Shown here: positions 47,752 through 56,948 of the stretch, piece after piece
Layout: each line of letters starts with the position of its first letter
Position numbering within the stretch: position 1 is the stretch's first letter
Origin: Metasolibacillus fluoroglycofenilyticus
GTDB taxonomy: Bacteria; Bacillota; Bacilli; Bacillales_A; Planococcaceae
Assembly: GCF_003049645.1 (NCBI RefSeq)
Contig: NZ_PYWK01000006.1
Span: 1 to 64,000, forward strand
Reading direction: 5' to 3'
Length of the DNA stretch: 64,000 nucleotides
Program-made: the position numbers and the translations under genes
The notes under the pieces: generated by a model
Database searches by the model: none
Seen by the model: only the letters and a program-made list of their open reading frames with translations
What the model was told of the DNA's origin: nothing

Positions 47752-48768
47752 CTATAACATCCGGTATTTTTTCAAACTAAGGATTGTCAAGGTAATAAAA
47801 ACGATGGCAAAAGCAGTAAGCACAGCTAAGTTCATAGCTATTTCAATGAATGTGAAACCTTTGTACATAATGCCGTTCAGTGCATCAGCAGCGTAATAAA
47901 GCGGCATGAAATGACCGATTTTTTGTAGCCATGCGGCCATATTGTCGAGCGGAAAAATACCTGAAAAGAATATTTGCGGCACAATGACTAATGGAATAAA
48001 TTGCATCATTTGAAATTCAGAGCTAGCAAAGCTTGAAAGTAGTGTGCCTAAAGAAAGTGCGATGAGAGCTACAGCCATATTGATAAGTAGCACAAGCCAA
48101 ATTGAGCCAACATGTACGATATCTAGTACATAGATGCCGAACAGTACAATAATAATAGTTTGTAAAAAGGCAAATAAGCCATAGCCAAGCATATAGCCTG
48201 CCACAATTTCAGCACGTTTAATCGGCGTTGCAAGCAAGCGCTCTAAAGTGCCAGAAGTTCGCTCCTTCAATAGCGCAATACCAGTAATTAAAAAAACAAA
48301 GAAGAAAACAAAAAAACCGATAAGCATTGGACTGAATGTATCGAAAATAGAGGTATCTTGGTCACCATATACATAGCTAGTGGTCAAGCTAGGCGAGTCA
48401 TCTGACTTTGGTTGTAGTGCTTGTGTGAGCCTCATCATTAATACTTTAGCATTGGAAGGGTCATCATTTAATAATATTAGCTTACTATTCCCTTGCTTGA
48501 AACTTAACCAGCCATCATATTGATATTCTGCTAATTGCTCTACAGAAAAATTCTTCTCCTCAATAATTTGAAAATCCCCCGCTTGAAGCTTTTCCATTAT
48601 AGGTGGAGCACCATTGGTGACAACAAGTGTTACACTTGCTTCATTACTATTAAAAATAAAGGACATTAAGGTAAGCACGAGTAGAGGGGCAAAAAATAAC
48701 AATGCTAATGTGCGGCGGTCGCGTCGCATTTGTTGAATAATTCTTGTGACAATAGCGCCAACTCTCAT
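47752..48768 (-). CDS. ABC-2 type transporter permease
   Basis: 338 residues. One N-terminal helix (about 21-40), a large extracytoplasmic domain (about 45-140), then five helices (about 148-335). ALLKERTSGTLERLLATPIK is the conserved ABC-2 (drug/Na export) motif. It overlaps the ATPase gene by 4 bases, so they form one exporter. Substrate unknown; the neighbouring TetR regulator suggests a drug or toxic-compound efflux role. Confidence 0.9.
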   Translation of the reverse strand: MRVGAIVTRIIQQMRRDRRTLALLFFAPLLVLTLMSFIFNSNEASVTLVVTNGAPPIMEKLQAGDFQIIEEKNFSVEQLAEYQYDGWLSFKQGNSKLILLNDDPSNAKVLMMRLTQALQPKSDDSPSLTTSYVYGDQDTSIFDTFSPMLIGFFVFFFVFLITGIALLKERTSGTLERLLATPIKRAEIVAGYMLGYGLFAFLQTIIIVLFGIYVLDIVHVGSIWLVLLINMAVALIALSLGTLLSSFASSEFQMMQFIPLVIVPQIFFSGIFPLDNMAAWLQKIGHFMPLYYAADALNGIMYKGFTFIEIAMNLAVLTAFAIVFITLTILSLKKYRML

Positions 48769-49493
48769 AGTACCTCGCCTCCTGCCTTTAAAAATACCTC
48801 ATCTAAATCCTGTGCTGTATAATGTGTTTTTAATGCTTGTGGCGTACCGTTCGCAATAATATGACCGTTGCGTAGCATAATTAATTGGTCGCATTGCTGT
48901 GCCTCATCCATCGCATGTGTCGTTACTAAAATAGTTTTTTGCTCCTCTATTTTCAGGCGCATGAGCTCCTGCCAAATTTCTTTTTTAAGAACCGGGTCAA
49001 TCCCAACTGTAGGTTCATCTAAAATAAGCAATGTAGGATTGTGTAAGAGGGCAATAGCTAACGATAGTCTACGCTTCATGCCACCAGAGTAATTGTCTAC
49101 CTTGGTTTGCAAGTCATCTGTTAAACGTACAAGCTGTGCCGCATAGGCAACGCGCTGAATTTGCTCCTTTTTAGCTAGGCGATAAAGTTTTGCAAAAAAA
49201 TAAAGATTTTCTTCTCCGGTTAAGTCCAAATACAGTGCATCTGCTTGAGCCATGTAGCCGATATTTGTTAATAGTTGCTGATGTGGCACTACCAAATTTA
49301 ACGCTTTAATATGTCCATTATCAGGTTTTAACATGCCCATAATCATTTTAATTAAAGTGGTTTTTCCACAGCCAGAGGGACCAAGTAAGCCTACTAGTTG
49401 TCCCATCGGAATATTTAAGGAAAGTGGGGCGATTACTTGTTTATGATGAAATCTTTTTTCAACACAATTTAATGAGACTGCATAGTTCTCCAT
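48765..49493 (-). CDS. ABC transporter ATP-binding protein
   Basis: 242 residues. Walker A LLGPSGCGKTTLIK (about 34-47), Q-loop GYMAQADALYLDLTGEENLY, signature NYSGGMKRRLSLAIALL, Walker B LLILDEPTVGIDP and H-loop VTTHAMDEA. Pairs with the downstream permease. AGGAGAG precedes the ATG. Divergent from the TetR gene. Confidence 0.95.
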   Translation of the reverse strand: MENYAVSLNCVEKRFHHKQVIAPLSLNIPMGQLVGLLGPSGCGKTTLIKMIMGMLKPDNGHIKALNLVVPHQQLLTNIGYMAQADALYLDLTGEENLYFFAKLYRLAKKEQIQRVAYAAQLVRLTDDLQTKVDNYSGGMKRRLSLAIALLHNPTLLILDEPTVGIDPVLKKEIWQELMRLKIEEQKTILVTTHAMDEAQQCDQLIMLRNGHIIANGTPQALKTHYTAQDLDEVFLKAGGEVL

Positions 49494-49607
49494 ATATCTT
49501 CTCTCCTTTACTGAACAAAGTGTTGATGTGATTTGAATTTTACGTTAGCATTTGGACAAATACAATCAACAAATTTGACGTATATGTTAAGTGAATGGAG
49601 GAGTTGT

Positions 49608-50222
49608 ATGTCTGTACATGAAAAAATGAATTTTGAAACAAAGCAGGCAATTAAAAAGGCATTAATTTCACAAATAGAGATAGTGGGTTTTGAACGTGTA
49701 ACAGTGAAGGAGCTTGCTTTAGCAGCCAAAATCAATAGAGGAACATTTTACTTACATTACACGGATAAATTTGCGGTGATGGAAGATATACAACAGGAAT
49801 TATTACATAATTTAGTGTACCGCGTGAAAAACATTCGACTGTTGGATGCCACACAAACAATACAAGCAGGGCAATTGTACCAACCATTTGTTGAAGTGAT
49901 TCAATATATTACAGAGCAGGCAATATTTTTTCGTGTGCTGTTAGGAGAGCAAGGGAGTCCAGCTTTTAGTATTGGTGTAAAATCCATTTTTGGCGAGCAT
50001 ATTGTGCGAAATTTGACGGCTATAAAGGTAGATGGGATGGATATGGAGCTATGTGAATATTTACGAGCATTTATTTCCTCGGCTATTTTGGGTGTTATTC
50101 AAGAATGGTTAGCGAGTGGAGATGAGCATTTAAGCGTGAAGAAGCTTTCAATGATTCATTTTCGTTTGTTGAAATTTTTAGGTGGGATGTGGGGGCTATC
50201 TGAAAAGCCCCTTTTATTTTGA
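49608..50222 (+). CDS. TetR/AcrR family transcriptional regulator
   Basis: 204 residues. The N-terminal HTH reads KQAIKKALISQIEIVGFERV, TVKELALAAKINRGTFYLHY. The C-terminal ligand domain is of the TetR_C type seen in YhgE-like efflux regulators. Only 114 bases separate its start from the divergent ABC exporter, so it probably represses that operon. The ATG at 49608 follows GGAGGAG; the longer frame from 49533 has no support. Confidence 0.9.
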   Translation: MSVHEKMNFETKQAIKKALISQIEIVGFERVTVKELALAAKINRGTFYLHYTDKFAVMEDIQQELLHNLVYRVKNIRLLDATQTIQAGQLYQPFVEVIQYITEQAIFFRVLLGEQGSPAFSIGVKSIFGEHIVRNLTAIKVDGMDMELCEYLRAFISSAILGVIQEWLASGDEHLSVKKLSMIHFRLLKFLGGMWGLSEKPLLF

Positions 50223-50392
50223 GAAAGCATTGAGTTAAAGGTTCTCATTGCTTCTCTTTTATCGAAGGTAAACATCGTTGGAGCCCGTGTTTACCATACT
50301 TTTAAAAGAGGCGCTCGCTATTTATATGTTTTGTGAAAGATAATCGCTACTGTCCAAAATGCCGGCTATGCATGGCTTTTTGGACAGCCTCC
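50222..50392 (-). repeat. MITE-like repeat, copy B4 (inverted)
   Basis: The minus strand begins GGCTGTCCAAAAAGCCATGC and contains GGCATTTTGGACAGTAGCGA and GCGCCTCTTTTAAAAGTATG, matching B3. Its left end serves as a terminator-like hairpin between the TetR gene and the convergent pentapeptide gene. Confidence 0.75.
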
Positions 50393-50398
50393 TCGATA

Positions 50399-51034
50399 TT
50401 AGTCTACAACGATAACGCCCATTAATGAAGCTAGCTGAATTGCCTGAGAAGAGGATACTTTGCAGCCATTTAAGCTATTAATCGAAATGGTTAGTGTTTC
50501 AAAAGTAGATGAGCTAATATCGATGCCTTTTAATGAAGTTTGCTCGAAATTGGCGTCATTCAAATTGCAGCAATTGTATTCAATTCCTTTAAATTTGCAT
50601 TCGTAAAAATCGCTATTTGTTAAGAGTGTTTTGTTGAATATCACTTTTTCAAGCTTTGCGCTGTCAAATGTTACTAAGTGTAAAATGCAATTGTCGAAAC
50701 GTACATTGCCTAAAGAAGATGTAGGAAACTGGCTTCCTAACAGTTTGCAATTGATAAATTCCACGCGATGAATCGAGGATTTGCTAAAGTTTACATTGGA
50801 CAAATCACAATTTTCAAAGCGAACATCGGTTAATTGGATATGGCTGAAATTTGTATAATTAAAGTGACTATTTTTCAGAATGGCTTTGTCGATACGAACC
50901 CTCTCTATTGCCTCATTCGTAAATGTAGAGTCAATAATTTCACACATTTCTAGCTCTGGATATTCCTCATACAAAATATCAGAGAAGTTTCTCGCAGTTA
51001 ATTGTGCTGGGATTTTAGGTAAAGTAATTTTCAT
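50399..51034 (-). CDS. Pentapeptide-repeat protein
   Basis: 211 residues. Repeats of the A(D/N)LXX type run from about residue 50 to 185 (for example LTDVRFENCDLSNVNFSKSS, LTNSDFYECKFKGIEYNCCN, LNDANFEQTSLKGIDISSST), expected to fold as a right-handed quadrilateral beta helix. The C-terminal SSQAIQLASLMGVIVVD resembles the end of Qnr-like members. Some relatives protect DNA gyrase, but that cannot be claimed here. The start ATG overlaps the stop of the EAL remnant upstream. Confidence 0.9.
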   Translation of the reverse strand: MKITLPKIPAQLTARNFSDILYEEYPELEMCEIIDSTFTNEAIERVRIDKAILKNSHFNYTNFSHIQLTDVRFENCDLSNVNFSKSSIHRVEFINCKLLGSQFPTSSLGNVRFDNCILHLVTFDSAKLEKVIFNKTLLTNSDFYECKFKGIEYNCCNLNDANFEQTSLKGIDISSSTFETLTISINSLNGCKVSSSQAIQLASLMGVIVVD

Positions 51035-51653
51035 TAAAGGCTCCCTCCAATTGGTAAGTGAAGTTTACAAGCTGTTGCTGTTTTTTCAAAAAGCTTGTTA
51101 ATTTCATTTGCTGGTAAAGGCCTGCTAAAATAAAAGCCTTGTATACTATCACAGCCGAATTGTTTTAATATATTCCATTCTTCTTGTGTTTCAACACCTT
51201 CTGCCACGACCTGTAAATCAATTGTTTTTCCTAGTTGAACGATTGTTTGGACGATATCTGCACTGTTTTGATTGATGCTTATATTGCGTATAAACTGACG
51301 GTCAATTTTAATTTGATGGACAGGGAGGTTTTGCAAGTAGGCAAATGATGAATAACCTGTTCCGAGGTCATCGATTGAGATAGAAAAGCCCATAGCTCTA
51401 AGCTCTACCATTCGATTTTAGCAGCATCACGGTCTTCAATTGTTACATTTTCAGTAATTTCTAGTATTAAGCTTTGTGGGGCGATACCGGCTGTTTTAGT
51501 GCAATTCAATAAAAAATCGGGTAAAGTCGTACTCAAAAAATGAATGGGTGATAAATTAATCGATACCGTTAAATGCGCTTTGCCTTCAATCTGCCATTTT
51601 TTTAATTGAAAAATCAATTGAGCAATCCATATACTAAACCTCTCTCCTATCAC
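51034..51653 (-). pseudogene. EAL-domain (c-di-GMP phosphodiesterase) gene, truncated and frameshifted
   Basis: Two minus-strand frames together make most of an EAL domain. The first (51653-51405) reads LTVSINLSPIHFLSTTLPDF to LEITENVTIEDRDAAKIEW. The second (51411-51034) reads MVELRAMGFSISIDDLGTGY, SSFAYLQNLPVHQIKIDRQF, VVAEGVETQEEW and GFYFSRPLPANEI. The join at about 51405-51412 is a small frameshift. The N-terminal EAL motif (EALVRW region) is missing. It is a remnant of a larger signalling gene. Confidence 0.85.
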
Positions 51654-51734
51654 GCAAGTTTTTTTATTAATTATAGCATTTTCCTTTTTTTATTTAGCAA
51701 TAAGTTAGTTATATTATTTTCTTCTTATAATTTT

Positions 51735-51765
51735 AGTCATGCCTTTCCCATATGCTGCATAAAGT
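51735..51765 (+). promoter_or_regulatory. Possible sigma-E promoter of yabP
   Basis: AGTCATG (51735-51741) and CATAAAGT (51758-51765) are spaced about 16 bases. Partial match to mother-cell sigma-E consensus; yabP and yabQ are sigma-E genes in B. subtilis. Confidence 0.35.
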
Positions 51766-51794
51766 GTGACAGAAGCAAAAAGGAGGGGATGGAC

Positions 51795-52091
51795 ATGACA
51801 TTGCATCAAGAAAGTAATCGTTATACAATTCCGTCGGGTGAGCATTTAGTGACAATTCGCAACCGCAAGCGAATGGACATGACATCAATTAAAGCAATTG
51901 AGCGTTTTGATCAGGAGGAATTTTTCATTCACACATCTCAAGGACATTTGCTAATTCGAGGTGAGGAGCTACGCATTGTGCATTTAGATGTGGACAAGGG
52001 GCTACTTACATTAGAGGGCAATGTGAAGCTCATGCAGTACGATGAGGAAGACGGTGCGGCAAAGGGCTTTATTCATAAATTGTTCGGATGA
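51795..52091 (+). CDS. yabP: Spore cortex-related protein YabP
   Basis: 98 residues. The YabP/YqfC domain: TIRNRKRMDMTSIKAIERFD, QEEFFIHTSQGHLLIRGEEL and KGLLTLEGNVKLMQY. Required for sporulation in B. subtilis. The ATG at 51795 is 8 bases from AGGAGG. The stop overlaps the yabQ start. This resumes the core order after the 4.4-kb insertion. Confidence 0.94.
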   Translation: MTLHQESNRYTIPSGEHLVTIRNRKRMDMTSIKAIERFDQEEFFIHTSQGHLLIRGEELRIVHLDVDKGLLTLEGNVKLMQYDEEDGAAKGFIHKLFG

Positions 52092-52546
52092 CGATTTCAG
52101 CACAGCTAATGAGTGCTGTCATCATGTTGGCAAGTGGACTATTTGTCGGCTGTGTTATTGACAGTACTCGAGCCGTATTGGGAGGGCTATCTGGGCGACA
52201 ATGGATTCGTCAGTGCGCTGTAGTGCTAGAGCTTATGGTATGGGTTGCTCTCGGATTTTGTACATTTTACTTTTTATATGTGACAAAGGGAGGGCAGTGG
52301 CGCGCGGTTGATCCACTATTTCAGCTAGTTGGTATTTTTGCGTATGATAAATTATTCAGACGCTTTTTCCGATTTGTCGGTCGTGTATTTGTATTGCTCT
52401 TTATTCGTCCAATTTATTGGATTATTTATATTATCGGGCGCTTTTTCCTAATGTGTTGGCATGTGTGTAAGTCTATAGTCTTATTCATACTTACACCTTT
52501 CACGAAACTGTACAAAGTAACAATTGGAAACCGCTTTAAAAAATAG
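52088..52546 (+). CDS. yabQ: Spore cortex biosynthesis protein YabQ
   Basis: 152 residues, four to five predicted transmembrane helices. YabQ family by position after yabP and by MSAVIMLASGLFVGCVIDST and GFCTFYFLYVTKGGQWRAVD. Needed for cortex formation and spore-envelope localisation in B. subtilis. The ATG overlaps the yabP stop (ATGACG over TGA). Confidence 0.92.
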   Translation: MTISAQLMSAVIMLASGLFVGCVIDSTRAVLGGLSGRQWIRQCAVVLELMVWVALGFCTFYFLYVTKGGQWRAVDPLFQLVGIFAYDKLFRRFFRFVGRVFVLLFIRPIYWIIYIIGRFFLMCWHVCKSIVLFILTPFTKLYKVTIGNRFKK

Positions 52547-52596
52547 TTTTTACAAAGTATAATAGCTGTATTATTCAAAATCGTGAGGTGAACAAA

Positions 52597-53025
52597 ATGG
52601 CAAGGCGAGATTACCAAGAACCATCACCTAACAGAGTAAGAGCGTTAGATAATGATTATGTTCGTTCTAGTGAAATTCAGGCGAGCAATAAACCTTCAAA
52701 GCAGCAGATTGTTCGCCGTCGTCGCAGGCTGGTAGCATTCTTTGTTATAGCAAGTGTAGTCATTTTTGGACTAGCTAGCATGCTAATGAAGCAGTATGAG
52801 CGCCTTGATGCGAAGGAGCAGAAAAAGGCAGAGGTTTTAGTGGAGCTAGAGCAAATACAAGAAGTGCAGGATATGTTAAAGCTGCAAATTGCAAAGCTTG
52901 AGGATGATGAATATATTGCGAAGTTGGCACGTAAAGAATATTTTATGTCTGAGGAAGGCGAGATTATTTTTACAATTCCCAAAAAGAAACAATCGAATGA
53001 ACAACAAGAAGATGATGATGAGTAA
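52597..53025 (+). CDS. divIC: Cell division protein DivIC
   Basis: 142 residues. Cytoplasmic basic N-terminus (residues 1-42), one transmembrane helix (about 44-63), then an extracytoplasmic coiled coil (KAEVLVELEQIQEVQDMLKL) and the conserved end (YIAKLARKEYFMSEEGEIIF). A partner of FtsL and DivIB in the septal divisome. The ATG at 52597 follows GAGGTG; the GTG at 52588 is part of that site. Confidence 0.95.
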   Translation: MARRDYQEPSPNRVRALDNDYVRSSEIQASNKPSKQQIVRRRRRLVAFFVIASVVIFGLASMLMKQYERLDAKEQKKAEVLVELEQIQEVQDMLKLQIAKLEDDEYIAKLARKEYFMSEEGEIIFTIPKKKQSNEQQEDDDE

Positions 53026-53100
53026 GGGTGAGGGCGAATCCGTGAAAAGTGTTGGGTCGCCCTCCTTGCTGTGAAACGAATCAGATTTAGCGCAGTGTTG

Positions 53101-53128
53101 TTGACACGATTATCCTGTTCGTTATAAT
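53101..53128 (+). promoter_or_regulatory. Sigma-A promoter of yabR
   Basis: TTGACA (53101-53106), 16-base spacer, TATAAT (53123-53128), 92 bases before the start. Confidence 0.8.
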
Positions 53129-53220
53129 AGAATAGAAACTGTTATTAATGATAAAAGTTTCAGTATACTTAGTACATGACTTATGAAGTCGCTTAATTTT
53201 TAAGGAGGAGCATTTTTTTT

Positions 53221-53646
53221 ATGTCAATTGAAGTAGGCAGCAAATTACAAGGTAAGGTAACAGGCATCACAAATTTTGGAGCATTCGTTGAGCTGCCAGA
53301 TGGCAAAACGGGTTTAGTACACATTAGTGAAGTGGCAGACAACTATGTGAAAGACATCAACGAACTTCTAAAAGTAGGGGATGAAGTTGAAGTCAAAGTG
53401 ATGAATGTTGAAGCTGACGGTAAGATCGGTCTTTCAATCCGCAAAGCGAAGCCTCAACCAGAGCGACCAGAACGTCCTCAACGTCCACGTCGTGATAATC
53501 GATCAAATGAGCGAAATGATCGTCAACCGAAAGAGACTTTCGAGCAAAAAATGGCACGTTTCTTAAAAGATAGCGATGAGCGTCTTGCAACATTAAAGCG
53601 TGCAACAGAATCAAAACGCGGTGGCCGTGGAGCTAGACGAAGTTAG
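53221..53646 (+). CDS. yabR: S1 RNA-binding domain protein YabR
   Basis: 141 residues. S1 domain in residues 5-75 (GSKLQGKVTGITNFGAFVEL, KTGLVHISEVADNYVKDINE, GKIGLSIRKA), then a basic Arg/Pro-rich tail (ERPERPQRPRRDNRSNERND). Similar to the C-terminal domain of polynucleotide phosphorylase. TAAGGAGG precedes the ATG. It lies between divIC and spoIIE as in B. subtilis. Confidence 0.95.
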   Translation: MSIEVGSKLQGKVTGITNFGAFVELPDGKTGLVHISEVADNYVKDINELLKVGDEVEVKVMNVEADGKIGLSIRKAKPQPERPERPQRPRRDNRSNERNDRQPKETFEQKMARFLKDSDERLATLKRATESKRGGRGARRS

Positions 53647-53683
53647 TTTACTGGCTATTTCAGGCGTAGAAAAGATGTAATAT

Positions 53684-53732
53684 AAGGGCGTCCGAAAAGT
53701 GTGCAATGCACTGCTTTTCGGGCGTTTTGTTT
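53684..53732 (+). terminator. Terminator after yabR
   Basis: GGCGTCCGAAAAG / CTTTTCGGGCG followed by TTTTG. Confidence 0.82.
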
Positions 53733-53804
53733 GTATTTTATGAAAATGAATTCTTATAAATAAAAGTAGGTAGCCATTTTAGCATCTTTCAGGAAGATTT
53801 TCTG

Positions 53805-53910
53805 CGACAGGGCTGTTCGAAAAGGTGGCTCCATTTTACGATGCAATGAAAATTTCAATTACTTTTATTCGGAGGGAAATCCGCTAAACGCAGTGTTGCT
53901 CCCGATTTCA
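53805..53910 (-). repeat. Partial inverted copy of the MITE-like right end
   Basis: On the minus strand, ATTTTCATTGCATCGTAAAA and GCCACCTTTTCGAACAGCCC match the right-hand part of B3 (GATTTCAATGCGGTGGCAAA, then CTTTTCGGACAGCCCC). It lies in a 331-base gene-free gap between yabR and the small gene at 53978. Confidence 0.55.
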
Positions 53911-53977
53911 AGGAACCCTCTATAAGTGCGCTCTTTGAAGAAGCACTGCCGAGGGCATTTTAAGCGCCTCTCCCCAT

Positions 53978-54163
53978 TTATTTTTTCTCTTGCTTTATTA
54001 GCATGCGAATGAGCGAAATGAAGCAAAAAATTCCAGAAATAAGACCGACACTAATCATAAGTGTTTGCACGATGAGGGGTAATTTTGTTAAGAGTACACC
54101 ACCTACAATGAGCAGCATACTAAAAGAGCAGAGCAATGTTAGGTATGTAAATTGTTGGGTCAT
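53978..54163 (-). CDS. Small hypothetical membrane protein
   Basis: 61 residues, two predicted helices (about 6-26 and 32-54) and a basic end (KQEKK). A good GGAG ribosome site lies 10 bases before the ATG. Convergent with yabR. Not recognised. Confidence 0.6.
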   Translation of the reverse strand: MTQQFTYLTLLCSFSMLLIVGGVLLTKLPLIVQTLMISVGLISGIFCFISLIRMLIKQEKK

Positions 54164-54232
54164 GATTTATAATCTCCTATCTATTTCGATATATCTAGTA
54201 TAATCAATAACTTACTTTTTTTCATATGGTGC

Positions 54233-54379
54233 TTTGTCCCGCATTAACGGGCAGTAAGACTTAAGTGAAAATACGCTAAAGGATAAGTGAGAGATGAGCT
54301 CCCCGTAAAAGCCCGATTGATTCAACTAACAATCAATGGGGATGAGGAAAACCTCCACTGATTGAGGTTTCACTTTATT
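54233..54379 (+). repeat. Structured dispersed element, copy A6 (short form)
   Basis: TTTGTCCCGCATTAACGGGC to GGTTTCACTTTATT. Lacks about 12 bases of the central stem found in A1 and A2, but keeps both end hairpins. Located upstream of spoIIE. Confidence 0.88.
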
Positions 54380-54462
54380 GGACATATCCATCCTTTTTAT
54401 GACAAAGAAGTAAATCAGATATTCACCAATTCACTCATTTTTCCCACTATTTGCTAACAATT

Positions 54463-54528
54463 CGTCGAAACATTTTTTCTAGTTGCCTATATGAACAGAC
54501 AAATTTTACGCTTTAATTTTTATATAAT
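54463..54528 (+). promoter_or_regulatory. spoIIE promoter region with a Spo0A box
   Basis: CGTCGAA at 54463-54469 is a one-mismatch Spo0A box, and TATAAT at 54523-54528 is a consensus -10 element with no -35 match at normal spacing. This resembles the Spo0A-activated spoIIE promoter, which has an abnormal spacer. Confidence 0.5.
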
Positions 54529-54555
54529 GGCAAAAAAGCTAGAGGAGATGACTAT

Positions 54556-56925
54556 ATGACACGAGTGGAAATGCTAGAAACACCTTCTATGTGGCAGGGG
54601 ATGAAGGGGTATGCAAAAAATAAAAAAACTATCTATAGTTTGCAAGCTACCTTTTTCATTATTGCTTATTTTTTAGCACAAGCAGTATTTTTTGATGCGA
54701 CACTACCTTTTTTATTGCCATTTTGGGCAATTGTGCGACTGCGCTATGACAATATGCGGACAGCTGTTATTATTGGTGGCTTGTTAGGTTCCTTATCGTT
54801 TGGATTAGGACAGGCAGTGATTTTATGTTTGCAGCTCATCGTCTTTGAGCTGTTATGTCGCTTCAAATATTATAAGATGCCAGCTTCTTTGGCGATTGGC
54901 TTATCCATTTTACTTATCCAATTGCCATGGCAAAGCGTGTCATATGGGGGAGTGCCACCATTTTTAGTGCTCTTATACGTTGGCTATGAGGTAGTATTAG
55001 CTGTGTTAATGACATTATTTATTCAGCTTTTCTTCGTGCGTCCACACCAATTTTGGCAGACGAATTGGTCCTATGAGCGCATTGGGGCTGGTTTTGTCAT
55101 TGCGGCCGCCTTGCTTGGCGGGATGCAGTCTGTTGTTATCTATTCTTTGTCTTTAACGATTTTTATGCTACATCTCATTATTTGCATTGCAGCTAGAGTG
55201 GCAGGTATCCAAGTAGCAACGATGACCGCTACGATTTTAGGAACGTTGCTAGGTGTTGCAAGCCTATCCTTTACGGGAATGCTTGCTTTGTATGCAGTGA
55301 CAGGTGTTGTTGCGGGAAGCTGTAAGCAACTAGGACGGCTAGGTGTTGCACTAGGTAGCATAATACCTAGTGCGCTATTCTTTTTTTATGATGCGACATT
55401 ACCGCTTGATCTCGTCTATTTCTTCTCCATTGTCGTAGCAGCAACTTTATTTTTGCTACTTCCACAATCATTATTTACAACATTGCATGATTTGTTTTAC
55501 CCAGAGCGAGATGAGGTGCTATTAAAAAGACAGACGTGGATGACAGAGCATGCGACAGAAAATTTAATGCAATTTCAGCATTTTGTTGACTTTATGAAGG
55601 AGCTTGTATTCGATCGGTTTACTGCGGATTATGTGGAAAAGAAAAAAATTGAGCCATTGGCTACATGTATGAGCTGCTTTCGCTATGATCGCTGCTGGGC
55701 TGATGCAGAAATGAGTCAGACGATTGAGAGCTGGTGTGTGGCGAAAGCGGCTTCGAAGCCAGCCGAGGTTGTGCGTACAGAGGAGCAGGTGAAACAAAAA
55801 TGTGTGAAGTCAACTAAATTGCTAGAGGAGCTGGAATTGCAGCTCTATCAGGAGCAAATGAATGGGCAATTTTATCATGGGAAAAAAATGATTGCATTGC
55901 AGTTGCGTGATTTGAGTCGCCATCTGCAGCGACTTATGCAGGAAATTAAAGAAGAAGCACTATCCTTTCAGTCTGTGGAGGAGGAGCTAATGACTGCGTT
56001 CAAGCAAGCTTATGTGCCTTGCTTTCAAATAGATGTGTTACAAAGTAAACCTGGCGAGCGTATCGTTGTGTGCTCACTGACACCGAAAAACAGTAATCAA
56101 TATGATATGCTACAGCTTTGTGAGCGGCTTATTGTGCCGATTTTTTATGATGTTTGGCAGGAGCCTCTTTACGTAGAGCATTATGAAATGAGGCAAGAAC
56201 CATTCCGTCATATGCAGGTGCGTTTTCGTTCAGCTGTCCGCTATGAACTAGCGCATGATAGCTATAGTCAAGCGAAGGAGCTAGTAAATGGCTCAGGAGA
56301 TTCACATGCTATTTTTCCGATACATGCTGGGCTGACAGCGGTTATGCTTTCAGATGGAATGGGACAAAATAAAGAAGCGCAGCGTGAGAGTAGAAAGCTG
56401 ATTCGCATGATGCGCGAATGCTTATTGTATAATATGAATCCAGAAACAGCGATGCATACGTTACACTATGTTATGTCGTTAAAGCGTGAGATAGACATGT
56501 ATGCAACGATTGATTTTGCGCTAATTGATTTACAAGGTGGCACACTTTGGTCATGGAAGGCTGGTAGCATGTCGACATATATAATTCGTGGTCAAACGGT
56601 TATGAAAATTGATGGGACAAGTGCACCTGTAGGCTTTATGCCACAGTTTTCTGTAGAAACACAAAAAATGAAGCTGAGAGCAGATGATGTTATTTTTATG
56701 GTGTCGGACGGTTTATTTTCAAGCGAATTGAATTGGGACGAGCAGGAGTCTTATTTTTTGGAGTTGATAAAGCAAAGAATTGCCGAAAAAATGCCGATTG
56801 ATGTGTTATTGTATGATGTAATGGCGCATTATAAAGGGCGTTATGATATTGAGGATGATTGTACATTGATTGGTCTGACATTGCAGCATATTATTCCACA
56901 ATGGGCAACTGTAAAGGCGAATTAG
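54556..56925 (+). CDS. spoIIE: Stage II sporulation protein E (serine phosphatase)
   Basis: 789 residues. About ten transmembrane helices in residues 25-300, a central FtsZ-interacting region with a Cys-rich patch (LATCMSCFRYDRCWADAEMS), and a C-terminal PP2C phosphatase (VMLSDGMGQNKEAQRESRKL, the TIDFALIDLQGG strand, VIFMVSDGLFS, and DDCTLIGL). It dephosphorylates SpoIIAA-P to activate sigma-F, and acts at the polar septum. AGAGGAG precedes the ATG. Confidence 0.97.
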   Translation: MTRVEMLETPSMWQGMKGYAKNKKTIYSLQATFFIIAYFLAQAVFFDATLPFLLPFWAIVRLRYDNMRTAVIIGGLLGSLSFGLGQAVILCLQLIVFELLCRFKYYKMPASLAIGLSILLIQLPWQSVSYGGVPPFLVLLYVGYEVVLAVLMTLFIQLFFVRPHQFWQTNWSYERIGAGFVIAAALLGGMQSVVIYSLSLTIFMLHLIICIAARVAGIQVATMTATILGTLLGVASLSFTGMLALYAVTGVVAGSCKQLGRLGVALGSIIPSALFFFYDATLPLDLVYFFSIVVAATLFLLLPQSLFTTLHDLFYPERDEVLLKRQTWMTEHATENLMQFQHFVDFMKELVFDRFTADYVEKKKIEPLATCMSCFRYDRCWADAEMSQTIESWCVAKAASKPAEVVRTEEQVKQKCVKSTKLLEELELQLYQEQMNGQFYHGKKMIALQLRDLSRHLQRLMQEIKEEALSFQSVEEELMTAFKQAYVPCFQIDVLQSKPGERIVVCSLTPKNSNQYDMLQLCERLIVPIFYDVWQEPLYVEHYEMRQEPFRHMQVRFRSAVRYELAHDSYSQAKELVNGSGDSHAIFPIHAGLTAVMLSDGMGQNKEAQRESRKLIRMMRECLLYNMNPETAMHTLHYVMSLKREIDMYATIDFALIDLQGGTLWSWKAGSMSTYIIRGQTVMKIDGTSAPVGFMPQFSVETQKMKLRADDVIFMVSDGLFSSELNWDEQESYFLELIKQRIAEKMPIDVLLYDVMAHYKGRYDIEDDCTLIGLTLQHIIPQWATVKAN

Positions 56926-56948
56926 TATAGAAGAACGGAGGTGAGAAG

